A DNA stretch of 64,000 bases from assembly GCA_963810485.1 (NCBI GenBank), contig CAWENQ010000005.1:248001-312000 (forward strand), given 5' to 3'. The notes under the pieces were generated by a model. It saw only the letters and a program-made list of their open reading frames with translations. It made no database searches and was not told where the DNA came from. The translations under genes and the position numbers were made by a program. This document shows, piece by piece, positions 47,515 through 56,249 of this stretch (within the stretch, counting starts at the first letter, position 1; every line of letters starts with the position of its first letter). This stretch comes from DATKFM01 sp963810485. GTDB taxonomy: Bacteria; Pseudomonadota; Alphaproteobacteria; Dongiales; Dongiaceae.

Positions 47515-47583
47515 TCCGTAGTATGCAATGCAGTTGGCCGCCCAGCAGGGCGCCCTAATTCCCAGAGGTAGACAAGGCTTTCA

Positions 47584-47962
47584 ATGGCTCAGATTCTCGT
47601 CGCCGAAGACGACGACAGCATGCGCTCTTTCCTGGCTGGTGCGTTGCGTCGCGCCGGCCATGCGGTGGAGACGGCTTCGGACGGCTTCGAAGCCTTGTCC
47701 TGTCTGGCGCGGCACAAGTATGACGTGCTGCTGGCCGACGTGGTGATGCCCGGCATGGATGGCGTGGAGCTGGCGCGCCGCGCCTCCCGCGACCAGCCGC
47801 AGATCAAGGTCATGTTCATCACCGGCTTTGCCGCCGTCGCGCTCGCGCGGCCGCAGCGGCATGCCCGGCGACCCGAAGATTCTCAGCAAGCCCTTCCATT
47901 TGAAGGACTTGGTCAGCCAGATCGATCAGCTGCTGGCGCAGCGTCAGCCCGCCGGCGCTTGA
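47584..47962 (+). CDS. cpdR: CpdR-type response regulator (one frameshift)
   Basis: A single-domain receiver of about 125 residues. The acidic pocket is AEDDD (8-11), the phosphorylated aspartate is Asp52 in LLADVVMPGMDG, and IKVMFITGFAAVAL includes the Thr/Ser switch. The C-terminus LSKPFHLKDLVSQIDQLLA is the exact CpdR hallmark. One extra base near 47847 shifts the last 40 residues into another frame, ending at 47962. In Caulobacter CpdR, regulated by CckA/ChpT, primes ClpXP for cell-cycle proteolysis. The gene is expected to be functional, so a consensus error is likely. Confidence 0.85.
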
Positions 47963-47999
47963 AATGACCAATCATTGGTGGTAAGTCGCCGTCCGCCTT

Positions 48000-48021
48000 G
48001 GGGGCGCCAGCCCCCTCATTT
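48000..48021 (+). terminator. probable terminator between cpdR and tRNA-Val
   Basis: GGGGGC at 48000-48005, loop GCCA and GCCCCC at 48010-48015 form a 6-bp GC stem followed by TCATTT. The U-tract is weak, so efficiency is uncertain. It lies 38 bases after the cpdR stop. Confidence 0.55.
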
Positions 48022-48036
48022 CCGCGGCGGATCAGA

Positions 48037-48111
48037 GGGCGCGTAGCTCAGCGGGAGAGCACTACGTTGACATCGTAGGGGTCACTGGTTCAATCCCAGT
48101 CGCGCCCACCA
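48037..48111 (+). tRNA. tRNA-Val (GAC)
   Basis: A full cloverleaf can be drawn: acceptor GGGCGCG/CGCGCCC (48037-48043 with 48101-48107), D arm GCTC...GAGC, anticodon stem CTACG/CGTAG with loop TTGACAT and anticodon GAC at 48069-48071, and T arm ACTGG/CCAGT with loop TTCAATC. The 3' CCA is encoded at 48109-48111. GAC reads the valine codons GUC and GUU. Confidence 0.95.
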
Positions 48112-48180
48112 TTCTTTCAAGAGTCCAGAAGAAGTGCCAAATCCGGCGGGTCGCGGAATGGCATTGGAATCAGAACGACC

Positions 48181-48285
48181 TTGAATCGCGACCTTTTGAA
48201 CTTCGGTCTCTCGCTGCAGGCCGCAGTCTTCTACTATGCCGTCATGTCTAAGCACCGTGAATTGACTGACCGCGCGACGACGTAG
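48181..48285 (+). CDS. possible 34-residue membrane peptide
   Basis: A short frame from TTG 48181 to TAG 48283-48285 encodes LNRDLLNFGLSLQAAVFYY and a basic tail, with one hydrophobic stretch long enough to span a membrane. It has no clear ribosome-binding site and no recognised family. It could equally be chance or a gene remnant behind the tRNA. Confidence 0.18.
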   Translation: MNRDLLNFGLSLQAAVFYYAVMSKHRELTDRATT

Positions 48286-48350
48286 TTTTCGTCGTCACCG
48301 GAGTTGCCGCAGCTATCGTCCACTGGCTCACCTGAAATTGGAAGGCCCCC

Positions 48351-49085
48351 ATGAGGAAATCTGCTCGAGACGGCCGCCCCGATTATCGGTTGTGGCTTTC
48401 CGGCTTGGTGCTTTGGCTGGCGACTTTGTCACTACCTGCAGGCGCCACAGACGAGTTGGTCGCCGATCGTACACTTCTCCTAGATCCGACCGAGGGCTTC
48501 TGCGCCCTGGATCTCTCGAACCCGGTGGATTCATTGTTGTTCGAATACATGGCAAATCTGCAAAAGGACTACAACCAGCTCGTCGGGTACTGGGTCGAGT
48601 GCCAGCAGCTTGAAAGAGTGCGCAGCCGCGAAACAGAGACGCTGGATTCCTATATCCTGGTTCTCGCCCAGAGGCAGGAAACAGGCGCGGCGATACAGCC
48701 CGTTGATATGCCGCTGGGCGGTTTCTTGAGTGCGATGAAGGACTTCATTCTGAATTCCGGAGGCATGGGAAAGATCGAGGAAGGCTATGAGCTGGGCAAA
48801 GATGTCTTAGATGACCAGGGGATCAATCTGGGAGAGACTCGGTCTCTGGGACTGATCGCGGATGATGCGTCGGCACTCTACCTGGGCAACGTTCAGGGCT
48901 ATGAGTTAAACGGTGTGACTGCAGTCATGGCTTGTGTGATAGCGATGACTGAACTCAATGGCATAGTGATTAGCGTCAACGTCTACGAAACATACCGGGG
49001 CGCTGAAACGATTGAACTCTTGCAACGGCGAGCGGCGACAATTGCCGCCGACTTAGTCGTCAAGAATCCAACAGTGGTAAACTAG
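48351..49085 (+). CDS. hypothetical exported protein
   Basis: A 244-residue protein with an N-terminal signal (hydrophobic LWLSGLVLWLATLSLPAGA) and a largely helical, acidic mature part. Two cysteines are near the start of the mature chain (FCALDLS and VECQQLE). I recognise no family. Its codon use is less GC-rich than in most of the window, like the gene at 27807. It follows a tRNA gene, a frequent insertion point, but no attachment repeat is seen. Confidence 0.6.
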   Translation: MRKSARDGRPDYRLWLSGLVLWLATLSLPAGATDELVADRTLLLDPTEGFCALDLSNPVDSLLFEYMANLQKDYNQLVGYWVECQQLERVRSRETETLDSYILVLAQRQETGAAIQPVDMPLGGFLSAMKDFILNSGGMGKIEEGYELGKDVLDDQGINLGETRSLGLIADDASALYLGNVQGYELNGVTAVMACVIAMTELNGIVISVNVYETYRGAETIELLQRRAATIAADLVVKNPTVVN

Positions 49086-49277
49086 CGGCCGAGTGTCGGC
49101 CTGCGCCTTGCGATGCGGTCGCCGGCCACTCGATAGCGCCTTCGCCGCAAGCACGAATTTTCCTGCGCTGTCGATCTGACAGCGCATTGGGCGGCTTCGG
49201 TTGTTTGCAGATCTGAATGAACGCGCGCAGCGGGCACACCATGCACGCTGCGCGCTCTCGAACTCAGGCGCCTGGCG

Positions 49278-49544
49278 TCAGGCGCCTTCCTGCATGACTT
49301 CGCCATCAGGCGTGAGGAGGACGTTGACGTTGACGCCATCCTTCATCGCTATGCCGTGCCAAAAGTTGTCGCAACCTTTCCTGAGGTCGCGGACCTGGTC
49401 GTAACCGGCAGCCTCAAACTTTCCCTTGGCATAGTCGGCCGTTGTTCCGTCGATGCTGTCGCCGGCGCTGCACGCTGCCGATGCAGACTGACTGATTGCA
49501 AAGGCCAATGTCAGCGCGGCGACGAGAATTCCCGTTCTGCGCAT
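49278..49544 (-). CDS. small exported PepSY-like protein
   Basis: An 88-residue protein with a signal peptide ending at SASA-AC and a mature part of about 64 residues. ADYAKGKFEAAGYDQVRDLRKGCDNFWHGIA and the ending VLLTPDGEVM match the small PepSY-like secreted proteins that bind or inhibit other proteins in the periplasm. Two Cys residues may form a disulphide. ATG 49544 has a strong AAGGAGA ribosome-binding site. It is an independent unit. Confidence 0.68.
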   Translation of the reverse strand: MRRTGILVAALTLAFAISQSASAACSAGDSIDGTTADYAKGKFEAAGYDQVRDLRKGCDNFWHGIAMKDGVNVNVLLTPDGEVMQEGA

Positions 49545-49683
49545 GTCGAATCTCCTTCAGCGGGCGCGGCATGGCCGCAACGCCTTGATAAACGTCGACA
49601 TGGCCCGGCGGTTCCCTGCGATCTTCGCGCCGTCCTTGGGTGGCGCCAGAGCGCGCCGGAATTTCAATGACTTGACGCACGAT

Positions 49684-50641
49684 CTAGCGCTGCGCCGTCC
49701 GCTGCCGTCCGAACGCGAGATAGACCAGCCCGCCAATCAGGTTGTTCACCACCCCCAGCGTGAAGAACGCCAATGACAATGCAAGCGCCTGCTCCGCCGT
49801 GGCACCCACCGCCCCGAAGAAGGAGACGAAGGCGGCCTCGCGGACGCCGATGCCGGCGATGGAGATCGGCAGCTGGCTCAACAGGAAGATCACCGGCAGG
49901 AACAGCGGCTGGCTCCAGAGCGGCGCGGAGAAGCCGCCGATGGCGCCGGAGATTGCCATCACGCAGAGGGTCGTCGCCGCCATCATCGCGCAGGACTGCA
50001 GGAATGGGATGCCGAACAGGCGCGGTGAGCGGAAATCCCGCAGAGATAGCAGCGACAGCGTGCACCACGCGCTCGATGCGACTCTCGCCGGCGGCGGTCT
50101 TGTGGCCATAGTAGCGGCGGTCGAGCCAGTGGCAGAGCCAGAGGCCCACCGGCAGTCCAACACAAAGCAGCAGCAGCACCCACCCCAACACATGCAGTGC
50201 GCCGCCGGATTGCAGCGCAAAGATCATGCAGGGCACGGACAGCACGACGACGCTGACCAGGCCGATGAAACGGTCGGTCAGGATCGAGCGGGTGATCTCC
50301 AGGGCGCCGATGCGAAAGCGCGCCAGATAGACGCCGCGGGAGATGTCGCGCCCGATGCCGCCGGGCAACAGCAGCGAGAAGAAATTGGAGATCCAGGTGA
50401 TCGCCCACAGCGGGCGGAAGGGCAGGTCATGGCCTTGCCAGCGGAGAATCAGGCGCCAACGGAAGACAGAGATCAGGAGCGCCGCGAGGAAGCAAGTTTC
50501 GGCGGCGAACACTTGCCAGGACCAGGGGCTGGGAAAGTGATCGACCAGCGTGGCAAAATCGATCTGTCGCGTGACGTAGTATAGTGCGCCGGCAGAGATC
50601 GCCAGCTTGAGCGCGAACAGGGCCAGCGTTCTCGCGCGCAT
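49684..50641 (-). CDS. lysylphosphatidylglycerol synthase-like flippase domain membrane protein (frameshift)
   Basis: About 318 residues of a UPF0104/YbhN-type membrane protein with roughly eight helices. Family elements are FRWRLILRWQG, LLPGGIGRDISRGVYLAR, LTDRFIGLVSVV and, near the end, PISIAGIGVREAAFVSFFGAVG. One extra base near 50058 moves the last 120 residues into another frame, where LSLLSLRDFRSPRLFGIPF follows on. Such proteins flip lipids or lipid-linked sugars in glycolipid pathways. It ends 12 bases after the rffA stop and belongs to the glycan operon. Confidence 0.75.
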
Positions 50642-50653
50642 CGCCGGTCCGTT

Positions 50654-51790
50654 TCAGGCGCCGAGTGCGCGGCGCAGGGTGGCGATGACGGATTCGACCT
50701 CGGCATCCATGCCGTACCACAGCGGCAACCGCAGCAGACGCGCGGCCAGATCGCAGGTGACCGGCAAGTCGCCATGGGCGCGGCCGTAGGTCTGCCCCGC
50801 CGGCGATAAATGGAGAGGGATGTAGTGGAACTGCGCCTTGACGCCGGCGCTCACCAGTGCGCGCAGCGCCGCATCGCGCTTCTCCGCCGTCGGCAGGAGC
50901 GCGTAGTAGATATGGCCGTTATGCGCGCATCCCTCGGGCACCACGGGCCGTCGCAGCAGGCCGGCTGTTTCCAGGTCCGCGAGCGCGTCGTTGTAGCGGT
51001 GCCAAATCGCCAGCCGCGCCTGGGTGATCTCTTCGATCTTGCCGAGTTGCGCCAGCAGCAGTGCGGCGGTGATCTCGCTCGGCAGATAGGACGAGCCGAG
51101 ATCGACCCAGGTGTATTTGTCGACCTGGCCGCGGACGAATTGCTTCCGGTTCGTGCCTTTCTCCCAGATGATCTCGGCCCGCTCGATCAGCGACTCATTG
51201 TTGATCAGCAGGGCGCCGCCTTCGCCCGAGGTGATGTTCTTGGTCGCATGGAAGCTGAGCGTGGCGAGATCGCCGAAGCTGCCGAGCGGCTGGCCGCGAT
51301 AGCTGGCGCCGAGACATTGTGCGGCGTCCTCGACGAGTCTCAGGCCATAGGCCGCCGCCACCTGCCGCATCGCCAGGGGATCCGAGGCGATGCCGGCATA
51401 ATGCACGGTGAAGATGGCCTTGGTCTTCGCCGTGATGGCCGGGGCAATCAGCGTCGCATCGAGGTTGAGCGTGTCCGGCCGGATATCGACGAACACCGGC
51501 GTGGCGCCGCGCAAGGCGACCGCCGACGCCGTGCTGACGAAAGTATAGGACGGCAGGATGACTTCATCCCCCGGCCCGACCTGGCAGAGCAGGGCGCTCA
51601 TCTCCAGCGCGCTGGTGCAGGAATGGGTGAGCAACGCCTTGCGGCAGCCGGTCATCGCTTGCAGGCGCTCCTGGGCCTCCCGCGTGAAACGGCCATGGCC
51701 CTCGAGCCGCCGGTCCTCCAGCACCTGCTTCAGGAACTCCAGTTCCGTTCCAGCCAGCGGCGGACGGTTGAAGGGGATGTCAGTGCTCAT
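50654..51790 (-). CDS. rffA: dTDP-4-amino-4,6-dideoxygalactose transaminase
   Basis: A 378-residue DegT/DnrJ/EryC1 aminotransferase of the RffA/WecE type. The start IPFNRPPLAGTELEFL is the family hallmark. The PLP lysine is in SFHATKNITSGEGGALL (about residue 182), preceded by LVEDAAQCLGASY. It transfers an amino group from glutamate to dTDP-4-keto-6-deoxyglucose, yielding dTDP-Fuc4N. RfbA at 58976 makes the dTDP-glucose precursor; the RfbB dehydratase is not in the window. It overlaps the upstream methyltransferase stop as ATGA. Confidence 0.9.
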   Translation of the reverse strand: MSTDIPFNRPPLAGTELEFLKQVLEDRRLEGHGRFTREAQERLQAMTGCRKALLTHSCTSALEMSALLCQVGPGDEVILPSYTFVSTASAVALRGATPVFVDIRPDTLNLDATLIAPAITAKTKAIFTVHYAGIASDPLAMRQVAAAYGLRLVEDAAQCLGASYRGQPLGSFGDLATLSFHATKNITSGEGGALLINNESLIERAEIIWEKGTNRKQFVRGQVDKYTWVDLGSSYLPSEITAALLLAQLGKIEEITQARLAIWHRYNDALADLETAGLLRRPVVPEGCAHNGHIYYALLPTAEKRDAALRALVSAGVKAQFHYIPLHLSPAGQTYGRAHGDLPVTCDLAARLLRLPLWYGMDAEVESVIATLRRALGA

Positions 51791-52569
51791 GCCGGCCGGC
51801 GTCCCATGCCCAGCATCACCGTGCCGCGATTGCTGAGATAAAACCAGCGCTGCAGGGCGAACCAGGGGAACATCGTCACCCGATTCAGCAACAGGCGAAA
51901 GGCCGCCGGAAAGGTGGTCTTGAACGGCACTTCGCGCGTGGCGCTCAGCTTCGTCTGCTCCAGCTTGCTCATGCCCAGTTTCTGTGTCTCGTTGCTGTGG
52001 CGCGTGAGCCAGTCGCCGATCTCGAACGTCAGATTCGCCAGGGGCACGGCGATCGACCAGGCGGTGACATCGACCAGCCCTGCCGCCTCCATGGTGCGGA
52101 TCACATCGGCGCGGTCATAGCGGCGCAGATGGCCGACGGTCTCGTCCTCGAAGCTCCAGCGGTGCCGGCCGCCGGGCACGCTGATCATGACCATGCCGCC
52201 GGGCCGCACCAGGCTGCCGAGATGCCGTACGAAACCCACATCGTCTTCCACATGCTCGATGACCATCATCGCCATGCTGAGATCGCTTTCGCCCAGCGTC
52301 TCCCCCGTCATCCTGAGGACGTCGCCCTGGACGACTTTCATCTTGTCCGACGCGATCTCCGCCGCCAGTTCGCGGCGCGCCGCCTCGATGCTGTCAGGCG
52401 AGAAATCAACGCCGATGCCGCGCCAGCCGCGGGCGATCAGCTTGCCGGCAATGCTGCCCTGGCCGCAGCCGACATCGATGAACCGGCCGGGTTGGTCCTC
52501 CTGCAACAGGTCGAAAACCGCCTCGTGATGACACAAGGTGCCCGGCGGATCCAATCTCACGAACTTCAT
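51787..52569 (-). CDS. class I SAM-dependent methyltransferase
   Basis: A 260-residue methyltransferase. The SAM motif FIDVGCGQGSIAGKLI is near residue 31, followed by GVDFSP, VVQGDVLRM and MVIEHVEDDVGF. C-terminal hydrophobic and basic segments (RWFYLSNRGTVMLG) suggest contact with the membrane or a lipid-linked substrate. Its stop overlaps the rffA start by four bases, so methylation of a sugar or lipid-linked intermediate is likely. The acceptor cannot be told. Confidence 0.85.
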   Translation of the reverse strand: MKFVRLDPPGTLCHHEAVFDLLQEDQPGRFIDVGCGQGSIAGKLIARGWRGIGVDFSPDSIEAARRELAAEIASDKMKVVQGDVLRMTGETLGESDLSMAMMVIEHVEDDVGFVRHLGSLVRPGGMVMISVPGGRHRWSFEDETVGHLRRYDRADVIRTMEAAGLVDVTAWSIAVPLANLTFEIGDWLTRHSNETQKLGMSKLEQTKLSATREVPFKTTFPAAFRLLLNRVTMFPWFALQRWFYLSNRGTVMLGMGRRPA

Positions 52570-52716
52570 CGGCGAGGCCGCCTGGGCGCTGTTTTTCTGA
52601 GGAATTGTAGATCGTTAAGCCGTTGAGCCCACAGCGACAATGACCTTGCCATTGCAACCGAACGGCGGTCTAACTTATACGGGTGAGCGGCGGGACGGCT
52701 CAAGCGAAAGTCGCAA

Positions 52717-53934
52717 ATGCAGGTCGGTAGCGAGGCAGCCAGGTTCAGATGTCCGAACTGTGGCGGGCCCACCCCAACAATCCTCAATAGTGCCGACGCG
52801 CGGCAGCGGCCGCCGGCCATGTCCGATGGGCAGTATCTGCGCAGCGGTGCAGCGATTCGCGTGCTCTGCGCGCAATGCGGCTGCATCGGCATCGTCTATT
52901 CGCCGGAGGACTGCCTGCGGCAGTACTTCGAATCGGACTACGACGTCTCGTCCTCGATCCAGAACAATCTGGTGGTCATGGAGAATCGCGAGGTCGTGCC
53001 CAAGCGCTCGCGCGTCTACAGCCTGCTGTTCGAACATCTGGCGGCCTTGCCAGGGCAGGGTGTCAATTGCCTGGAGATCGCCTGCGGCGAAGGCGACCTG
53101 ATTCGCAGTATCAAGCAGTTGCACCCCGCCTGGTCATGCGTCGGCGTCGATCCCTCCGCGCAGCTGCCTTCGGCGGCCGGCGATGGTCCCAAATTCATCC
53201 GCGGTTTCCTTCACGAGGTGGATCTGCCGGAGAATCACTTCGACGTCGTGATCGCCCACGGCTTCCTCAACCGGAGTTCGATTCTGCCGGAACTGGCGCG
53301 CATCAACCGCGCGGCCAAGCCGGGCGCACTGATCAGTCTCGAGTTGCTGGAGCTCGAGGATTCGCATTTCGCGCCCTACATCTGGGACCACCCGTTCATG
53401 TATACGCGGGACATGCTGCGCGATTATCTCGGCCATGGCGGCATGAATGTCACTGTCATGCAGGACTGCGGCTCGGCGCGGCATTATCTCTGCCGGAAAA
53501 CGGCGCCGTCAGTGGCGCCCGGTTCATTCCAGGCAAAGCCGGCGGCGGTGGCGGCCACGCTCGATCAATTCCAGAATCATCAGCGCTGGTGGCTGGATGT
53601 CCTGTTCAACGCCCGTGCTCATCGGGACAAAGGCAAGGGCCCGTACTATCTGTTCGGCGCCGGCATCTACAATGTGGTACTGGGCCATCTAATGGAGTTG
53701 GATTTCGTCGCCGCCATCATCGACGAGCAGAAGGCCGGCGAGACGCGCTGGGGCCTGCCGGTGATCGGTATCGAACAGGCGGCGAAGCGGGGCGGCACGG
53801 TGCTGGTCTGCGCGCGGCCGTCCTATCTCGCGGTCATGCTGCAGAAGCTGGCGGCGGCGCGCCTGCCGGCCGTGGTGCTCAATCCCGCGCCGTCGGGTGA
53901 GCCGTTGCCGATGCAGCGCAGCGGCGCCGCCTAG
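52717..53934 (+). CDS. zinc-binding class I methyltransferase, C-methyltransferase-like
   Basis: A 405-residue protein in three parts. An N-terminal zinc knuckle (FRCPNCGG and VLCAQCG) resembles that of sugar C-methyltransferases. A SAM domain follows (LEIACGEGDLIRSIK, GVDPS). A C-terminal Rossmann-like domain has YLFGAGIYNVVLGHLMELD and IIDEQKAGETRWGLPVIG. This architecture is that of TylC3/NovU-type sugar methyltransferases and their relatives. It leads the plus-strand operon 52717-57969, facing away from the methyltransferase at 51787. Confidence 0.82.
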   Translation: MQVGSEAARFRCPNCGGPTPTILNSADARQRPPAMSDGQYLRSGAAIRVLCAQCGCIGIVYSPEDCLRQYFESDYDVSSSIQNNLVVMENREVVPKRSRVYSLLFEHLAALPGQGVNCLEIACGEGDLIRSIKQLHPAWSCVGVDPSAQLPSAAGDGPKFIRGFLHEVDLPENHFDVVIAHGFLNRSSILPELARINRAAKPGALISLELLELEDSHFAPYIWDHPFMYTRDMLRDYLGHGGMNVTVMQDCGSARHYLCRKTAPSVAPGSFQAKPAAVAATLDQFQNHQRWWLDVLFNARAHRDKGKGPYYLFGAGIYNVVLGHLMELDFVAAIIDEQKAGETRWGLPVIGIEQAAKRGGTVLVCARPSYLAVMLQKLAAARLPAVVLNPAPSGEPLPMQRSGAA

Positions 53935-53948
53935 GGTCCGTCCGCGCC

Positions 53949-54905
53949 ATGAAACTTTCCATCGTCACGACGATGTACAATACAGCCGCGCAACTCGGCG
54001 AGTTTTGCGACCGCATCAGCCGTTGCGCCGGGCGCCTGGCCGACAGCTTCGAGATCGTCCTGGTCAATGACGGATCGCCCGACAACTCCAGGGATCTGGC
54101 GATGAAGCTGGTGGCCGCGGATCCGCGCATCATTCTGGTGGATCTCAGCCGCAATTTCGGCCATCACCAGGCGATGATGGCCGGGCTGGAGCAGGCGCAG
54201 GGCGAGCGCGTCTTCCTGGTCGACTGCGACCTCGAGGAAGAGCCGGAGTTGCTGGAGGAGTTCCACCGCCGCTTTGTGGCGGAAGGCGATTGCGACGTGG
54301 TCTACGGCTATCAGACCCGCCGCAAGGGTTCATTGTTCGAACGCTTCAGCGGCTGGCTGTTCTACAAGGTGATGAACTTCCTCAGCGATGTGTCATTCGT
54401 CGAGAATCCGCTGACCGCGCGGCTGATGAGCCGGCGCTATGTCGACGCCCTCTTGAAGTATCGCGAGCGCGAGCTGGTCATCGGCGGCATCTGGGTGCTC
54501 GCCGGCTTCAAGCAGGTGGGCATCGCCGCGGCCAAGGGATTCCGCGGCGCGTCAAGCTATTCCCTGGCGGCGAAGCTGCGCATGATGGTCAACAGCGTGA
54601 CCTCCTTCTCAGCCAGGCCGCTGTTCGTGATCGTCTTCTTTGGCCTGGGAATCTCCACGCTGAGCCTGGTCGGCATGCTGTATCTGCTGCTGCGGGTCCT
54701 GATCTTCGGATCGGTGGTGGCGGGCTGGGCCTCGGTCATGATCTCCGTGTGGTTCCTCGGCGGCCTGATCATCCTCTTCCTCGGCGTGATCGGCACCTAC
54801 GTGGCCAAGATATTCATCGAGACCAAGAACCGCCCACTGACGATCGTGCGCGCCGTGCATCGGCATGGCGCGCCGGGGGCGCTGGCAACGGCGGAAAGTC
54901 CGTGA
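53949..54905 (+). CDS. family 2 glycosyltransferase, GtrB/DPM-like
   Basis: A 318-residue polyprenyl-phosphate sugar transferase. The GT-A domain has VTTMYNTAAQLGEFC, DSFEIVLVNDGSPDNS, DLSRNFGHHQAMMAGLEQA and the metal-binding FLVDCDLEEEPE. Two C-terminal membrane helices (LFVIVFFGLGISTLSLVGML and SVMISVWFLGGLIILFLGVI) are as in GtrB. It moves a sugar from a nucleotide onto undecaprenyl phosphate for later transfer on the periplasmic side. It ends in a TGATG overlap with the next gene. Confidence 0.88.
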   Translation: MKLSIVTTMYNTAAQLGEFCDRISRCAGRLADSFEIVLVNDGSPDNSRDLAMKLVAADPRIILVDLSRNFGHHQAMMAGLEQAQGERVFLVDCDLEEEPELLEEFHRRFVAEGDCDVVYGYQTRRKGSLFERFSGWLFYKVMNFLSDVSFVENPLTARLMSRRYVDALLKYRERELVIGGIWVLAGFKQVGIAAAKGFRGASSYSLAAKLRMMVNSVTSFSARPLFVIVFFGLGISTLSLVGMLYLLLRVLIFGSVVAGWASVMISVWFLGGLIILFLGVIGTYVAKIFIETKNRPLTIVRAVHRHGAPGALATAESP

Positions 54906-56020
54906 TGGGCGCGGTCCTGGCCACGGCGCGTCCGCTTGCCGCCGCCGAAGACGCCGTTGCGCGCTGGTTCGGCCGCGAGCGGGCGCTGCTGGTGGGATCG
55001 GGTACGGCGGCGATCACCCTGCTGCTGGAAGCTCTGGGCTTGCCGCGGGACTCAAAGGTGCTCTACCCCGACACGATCTGCGACACGGCTGTTAATGCCG
55101 CGGTTTGTGCCGGTCTCGAACCAGCGTTCGCCGATGTGGAGGCGGCGACGGCCACTCTCGATGCCGGATCGGCGGCGGCGGTCCCGGGCAGAATTGCGGC
55201 GGTCATGCCCACGCATATCTTCGGCCATCTGGCGGCGATCCCGCGCCCCGGCGGTCAGGGCCTGCCATCGGACTGCGCCGTGATCGAGGACGCAGCCCAG
55301 GGCTATGGCGGCACGGCAGAGGGCCGCAAGGTGGGCGCCCTCGCGCCCTTTGCTATCGTCAGCTTCGGCAAGGGCAAGCTGCTGGATCTGGGCAGCGGTG
55401 GAGCGCTTCTGACCGACGATCCGGCGCTGGCCCGAGCCGCTGAGCAGGTCCGCGCCCGCTGGCCCGGGCCGCAGAACAGCGAGGCGGGGCGGAAAGCGTT
55501 CATGGAGGCCTGCTTCCGCGGACGGAAACAGGCGCCGTCTCCGGCGGAATGGGTCAGGCAGCGCGATGCCCTGATGCGCAGACATCGTCACGCCTATGTC
55601 TTTCAGATCGACGAGGATCAGGCGGCGCGCATCGGCGCCGCTGTAGGGACGATCGATGGTCTTGCCGAGCAGCGTCGGCAGGCCACGGCAGCGTTCCAGG
55701 CGGTGCTGCTCGACGCACAGGCGCGCTGGCCGTCGCAGGTTAGCGCTTTTGCCACGCCCGGTACGGCCGTGCTCTGGCGGTTCACATTCCAGATTTCGCC
55801 GCCGCATCGGCAGCCGGTCGTCGAGGCCTTGCGGCGCGCGGGGCTGCAGGTCAGCACCCTGTTCCAGCCCATGCATCGCCACTATCTCCAGCCGGACGAG
55901 GCCTTTCCCCGTGCTTGTGCCCTGGCCGACCGCCTGATCAACATTGCGTTTGACGGCGGAGACGTTATGAACGCCGCAGGATCGCTGCGGGATTGCCTCG
56001 ATGGATATTTCCGAGATTGA
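54905..56020 (+). CDS. DegT/DnrJ/EryC1-type aminotransferase-like protein
   Basis: A 371-residue PLP enzyme, more divergent than RffA. VGSGTAAITLLLEAL, YPDTICDTAVNAAVCAG, VIEDAAQGYGGTAEGRKVGAL and the lysine in FGKGKLLDLGSGGALL (about residue 156) fit the fold. The start overlaps the glycosyltransferase stop (TGATG), and the end overlaps the carrier-protein gene by 20 bases. It may aminate a second sugar position or a carrier-bound keto acid. Its closeness to a carrier protein is unusual for a plain sugar aminotransferase. Confidence 0.75.
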   Translation: MGAVLATARPLAAAEDAVARWFGRERALLVGSGTAAITLLLEALGLPRDSKVLYPDTICDTAVNAAVCAGLEPAFADVEAATATLDAGSAAAVPGRIAAVMPTHIFGHLAAIPRPGGQGLPSDCAVIEDAAQGYGGTAEGRKVGALAPFAIVSFGKGKLLDLGSGGALLTDDPALARAAEQVRARWPGPQNSEAGRKAFMEACFRGRKQAPSPAEWVRQRDALMRRHRHAYVFQIDEDQAARIGAAVGTIDGLAEQRRQATAAFQAVLLDAQARWPSQVSAFATPGTAVLWRFTFQISPPHRQPVVEALRRAGLQVSTLFQPMHRHYLQPDEAFPRACALADRLINIAFDGGDVMNAAGSLRDCLDGYFRD

Positions 56021-56249
56021 GCAGAAGATGTGGGCCGTGCTGTCGGACAGCCTGGGCCGCGACGTCGGGCCGGCGCATATTCGCGTCGACGATGTGGAGG
56101 AATGGAATTCCATGACCCATATCGGCATCGTCATGGAGCTGGAGGAAGTTTTCGGCATCGAGATCGAGCCCGAACTCATCGGCGCGCTCTACAGCGGCAG
56201 CGATGCGATCCTGCGCTTCCTCATCGGGCGCGTCGGGGCGAACTCGTGA
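56001..56249 (+). CDS. stand-alone acyl/peptidyl carrier protein
   Basis: An 82-residue four-helix carrier. The pantetheine-attachment serine is Ser37 in EEWNSMTHIGIV (the D/N-S-L/M motif), followed by ELEEVFGIEIEPE, typical of helix III. Such discrete carriers in surface-glycan loci hold acyl or aminoacyl groups for transfer to sugars. It overlaps the aminotransferase gene by 20 bases and the NeuD-like gene by GTGA, so all three are translationally linked. The adenylation enzyme at 61830 is a plausible loader. Confidence 0.85.
   Translation: MDISEIEQKMWAVLSDSLGRDVGPAHIRVDDVEEWNSMTHIGIVMELEEVFGIEIEPELIGALYSGSDAILRFLIGRVGANS

Noticed and set aside
47966..47978. ACCAAT-C-ATTGGT palindrome after cpdR
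   Set aside because: Short stem with a one-base centre, no T-tract and no promoter context; likely chance.
48037..49085. tRNA-Val followed by lower-GC genes, possible genomic island
   Set aside because: No integrase and no repeat of the tRNA 3' end was found downstream; the formylglutamate amidohydrolase-cpdR-tRNA order looks ancestral.
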